The notes under the pieces were generated by a model that saw nothing but the letters and a program-made list of their open reading frames with translations, was not told the DNA's origin and ran no database searches. The position numbers and the translations under genes were made by a program. Below are positions 6,831-8,419 of a stretch of DNA of 8,419 nt, in pieces (position 1 is the first letter of the stretch; each line of letters starts with the position of its first letter). This DNA comes from JANNSW01 sp031431235 (GTDB lineage Bacteria; Pseudomonadota; Alphaproteobacteria; Rhizobiales; Hyphomicrobiaceae), in NCBI GenBank assembly GCA_031431235.1, contig JANPDA010000452.1, forward strand, positions 1 to 8,419, given 5' to 3'.

Positions 6831-8153
6831 TCATCCGTTTTCGAACATGAAATCACTCGACGTGAGCGCCGTACCGACGATGCCGTCGGCAGTCGCGGTG
6901 GTCGAAGCGGGATCGAGGACGGCGATCTTGACGGCGTCGCCCGCGTCCGAGCCATCTGCGTCGAACCAGAGTGCGCCGTCGCTCTGGTCGAAGACGAATT
7001 GGGCATGGGCGGCGGTGGCAGTCGTCCCCGTCACGCTGCCCGAGACGACGAGCACGGCATCGCCATTGGCAGCGATGGACGCGATCTCGAAGCGGCCCGC
7101 GGTGTTGGCCGTGCTCGCATAGGTGACGGTTGCGAGACCGCCGCCGATGCTGACGGTTGCGCCGGCTGTGATACTCGTAGCTGCGGCTGGCGCGAAGCCG
7201 AGGTCGGAGAAGCGCGCGAACAGCTTGTCGCCGTTAGTGTCGCCGAAGCCCAGGATCGAGTCGACGTTGCTTCCGTCGAGCATGATACCGACGTTGTTTT
7301 GGAAGTATACAGCTGGACGAAGATCGTATGTGTCAGAACCAAGCCCACCCAATAGCGTATTGTCTTGGGAATTAAAAACCGTCAGCAATGTATCATCTCC
7401 GGCCCCAGCCTCAATTCTCCCATTATTTCCACCAGTAAACAAATCATCAAATGACGTTCCAATCACAAACTCAATACCATCTACTATATCATTTCCAGCG
7501 GAACCAGAGGAATTATAGACAGATCCAGGTAAAAATAAATCAAGAGTCAGAATAATTGCACCAGTTGCGTTTGTGTAATCCAAACCATCATTGCTCCCAT
7601 TGGCATAAATTGTATCGTTTCCGTCATCGTCGCGCATTACGAATATGTTCCGTCCAGTATGGAGCACCCCATTATTCCGGTCGATTTCCAACTCGTCATC
7701 GCCTGGGCCTCCATCAATAGTGTTGTTCCCGCCACCTCCTCCGATCGAATCGTTGCCTTCGCCACCGGAAACATCGTCATCCCCACCATTTGCGTATATT
7801 CGATCAGAACCTTCGCCGCCCTGGATATAATCTTCATCATTGCCACCAACAAATGTATTGTTTCCAAGCAAATCAGTAAGTCTATTCTTACCAGCGCCCC
7901 CGACGAGCACATCGTCGCCTGCTCCACCGTCCAGAAAATCGTCCCCGCGTCCGCCCACCATGAAGTCGCCTCCAGCCCCGCCGAGCAGACGATCATCGCC
8001 AGAACCGCCATTCAGGGCGTCGTCGCCGTCACCGCCAGACAAACTGTCCGCTCCGCTGCCCCCCATGATACGATCGGCGCCCGATTGCCCGAGCAGGTGA
8101 TCATTGCCATCGCCGCCATACAGGTGATCATCGTCAATTCCGCCGTCTAGCAA
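6831..8153 (-). CDS. RTX calcium-binding protein, C-terminal part (type I secretion substrate); frameshifted from its 5' part
   Basis: A 440-aa open stretch, numbered from a TTG at 8153 that is unlikely to be a true start; the frame continues in RTX repeats up to the shift at 8194-8198. Residues 3-155 are tandem GGxGxDxLx nonapeptides, which bind Ca2+ and fold as a parallel beta-roll outside the cell. A linker follows with the common DGLDYTNATGA (190-200) and DGIEFVIGTSFDDLFTGG (225-242) modules, then two more repeats (245-275). The end is a typical alphaproteobacterial RTX tail: VDSILGFGDTNGDKLFARFSD (split as 297-306 and 307-317), FDQSDGALWFDADG (388-401) and the final SSDFMFENG, which probably holds the uncleaved C-terminal type I secretion signal. 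No ABC exporter or membrane-fusion gene is in the window. Residues about 88-288 are encoded by much lower-GC DNA than the rest. The activity is unknown, since any effector or adhesin domain would be upstream. Confidence 0.85.
   Translation of the reverse strand: MLDGGIDDDHLYGGDGNDHLLGQSGADRIMGGSGADSLSGGDGDDALNGGSGDDRLLGGAGGDFMVGGRGDDFLDGGAGDDVLVGGAGKNRLTDLLGNNTFVGGNDEDYIQGGEGSDRIYANGGDDDVSGGEGNDSIGGGGGNNTIDGGPGDDELEIDRNNGVLHTGRNIFVMRDDDGNDTIYANGSNDGLDYTNATGAIILTLDLFLPGSVYNSSGSAGNDIVDGIEFVIGTSFDDLFTGGNNGRIEAGAGDDTLLTVFNSQDNTLLGGLGSDTYDLRPAVYFQNNVGIMLDGSNVDSILGFGDTNGDKLFARFSDLGFAPAAATSITAGATVSIGGGLATVTYASTANTAGRFEIASIAANGDAVLVVSGSVTGTTATAAHAQFVFDQSDGALWFDADGSDAGDAVKIAVLDPASTTATADGIVGTALTSSDFMFENG
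7290..7890 (-). other. Low-GC island inside the RTX gene
   Basis: GC by hand count: 7321-7380, 26/60; 7441-7500, 21/60; 7501-7560, 20/60; 7561-7620, 24/60; 7801-7860, 27/60. A flanking part of the same gene, 6901-6960, has 42/60. The reading frame is intact across the island and the RTX pattern continues, so this is a change of codon use within a coding region, not an insertion of non-coding DNA. The edges are approximate. Confidence 0.75.
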
Positions 8154-8254
8154 GTCGTTGCCCGACCCACCCCAGACATAGTCGTTGCCCTTGCCCCCTT
8201 CAGCAGATCGTCACCGGCAATGGCGGCAAGGATGTCGTCGCCGGACCCACCGGA
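7689..8254 (-). repeat. Tandem RTX nonapeptide-coding repeats
   Basis: Around fifteen or more 27-bp units encode GGxGxDxLx. On the plus strand they appear as recurring ATCGTCGCC / GTCGTCGCC-like segments. Unit sequences at 7900-8254 are GC-rich and similar to each other; those at 7689-7890 use clearly more A/T codons. Such arrays often recombine and vary in copy number between strains. Confidence 0.8.
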
Positions 8255-8419
8255 GATCGTCACGTCGCCATACTTGTACTTCCGGCTGGTCAGATCGATG
8301 ACCTGCCGGCCAGAGCCAGCGGTGATTTCGTCGATATGCTTGAGGCGCGGGCCGGAGATCGGCGCGGGGGCATCCGAATCGTCGAGGAATAGAACCTTGC
8401 CGCCGCTACCCATGCGAAG
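8147..8419 (-). CDS. RTX protein, upstream part of the same gene (5' end outside window, frameshifted)
   Basis: This frame encodes KVLFLDDSDAPAPISGP, then KHIDEITAGSGRQVIDLTS and YGDVTISGGSGDDILAAIAG, which reads as the lead-in and first RTX repeats of a large secreted protein. After DDLLKG it leaves the repeat pattern and soon stops, while the frame shifted by one base continues perfectly as GKGNDYVWGGSGNDLLDGG. The two parts are therefore one gene split by a one-base deletion. An ATG sits at 8413-8411, but the frame is open to the window edge and the peptide resembles an internal segment of long RTX proteins. The true start is probably further right. Confidence 0.7.
   Translation of the reverse strand, partial: LRMGSGGKVLFLDDSDAPAPISGPRLKHIDEITAGSGRQVIDLTSRKYKYGDVTISGGSGDDILAAIAGDDLLKGARATTMSGVGRATTC
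8194..8198 (-). other. Frameshift site in the RTX gene (C5 run, one base short)
   Basis: On the coding strand the sequence reads AAG GGG GCA in the upstream frame. With six G instead of five it would read AAG GGG GGC AAG GGC AAC GAC, giving K-G-G-K-G-N-D and joining two perfectly patterned RTX frames. A one-base loss in a homopolymer explains this fully. It may be a real mutation, a phase-variable tract or a sequencing/assembly error; the sequence alone cannot say which. Confidence 0.8.

Noticed and set aside
7659..8150. Long plus-strand open frame (163 codons) opposite the RTX repeats
   Set aside because: It mirrors the 27-bp RTX repeat array, so its length follows from the repeat pattern of the minus-strand gene. 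It has no family-like motifs of its own.
1..8419. CRISPR array, tRNA or rRNA genes, riboswitch, toxin-antitoxin pair
   Set aside because: No spacer-separated identical repeats, cloverleaf structure, rRNA-like sequence or small paired genes were seen on either strand; the only tandem repeats are protein-coding RTX units.

Overview
The window is GC-rich DNA (about 65-70% in the coding parts I counted) with strong G/C bias at third codon positions. The gene types are an IS66-like transposase tail, a TMADH/dienoyl-CoA-reductase-type flavoprotein, a soluble hybrid histidine kinase, a DadA-type D-amino acid dehydrogenase and an RTX (Ca2+-binding, type I secreted) protein. Together they suggest an alphaproteobacterium, probably Hyphomicrobiales. 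This is inferred from composition and protein style only; there is no rRNA or other marker gene.

Layout, left to right. Positions 1-395 hold the 3' end of an insertion-sequence transposase that runs in from outside the window. After a 153-nt gap come three plus-strand genes: a 662-aa iron-sulfur flavoprotein oxidoreductase (549-2537), an 870-aa PAS-PAS hybrid histidine kinase with one degenerate and one intact receiver domain (2717-5329), and a 415-aa D-amino acid dehydrogenase (5580-6827). The gaps between them are 179 and 250 nt, so they are not a tight operon. The rest (6831-8419) is the minus-strand 3' part of an RTX repeat protein, convergent with dadA with only 3 nt between the two stop codons. 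Its 5' end lies beyond the right edge.

How they might work together (inference): the flavoprotein and DadA both oxidise small amine or amino-acid-like substrates with flavin, so they could belong to one catabolic locus. The cytoplasmic kinase between them could sense redox or metabolic state. The RTX protein looks unrelated to that function.

Most notable points: (1) the RTX gene is broken by a single-base deletion in a C5 run (8194-8198); (2) the same gene contains about 600 bp (roughly 7290-7890) whose GC falls to about 33-45%, inside an otherwise high-GC gene, suggesting a mosaic origin; (3) the flavoprotein has lost the usual His/Tyr catalytic pattern of its family; (4) the first receiver of the kinase lacks its phospho-acceptor Asp; (5) perfect 7-bp direct repeats with an 11-bp period lie upstream of the kinase gene. 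I found no clear evidence for a wholly new multi-gene system.
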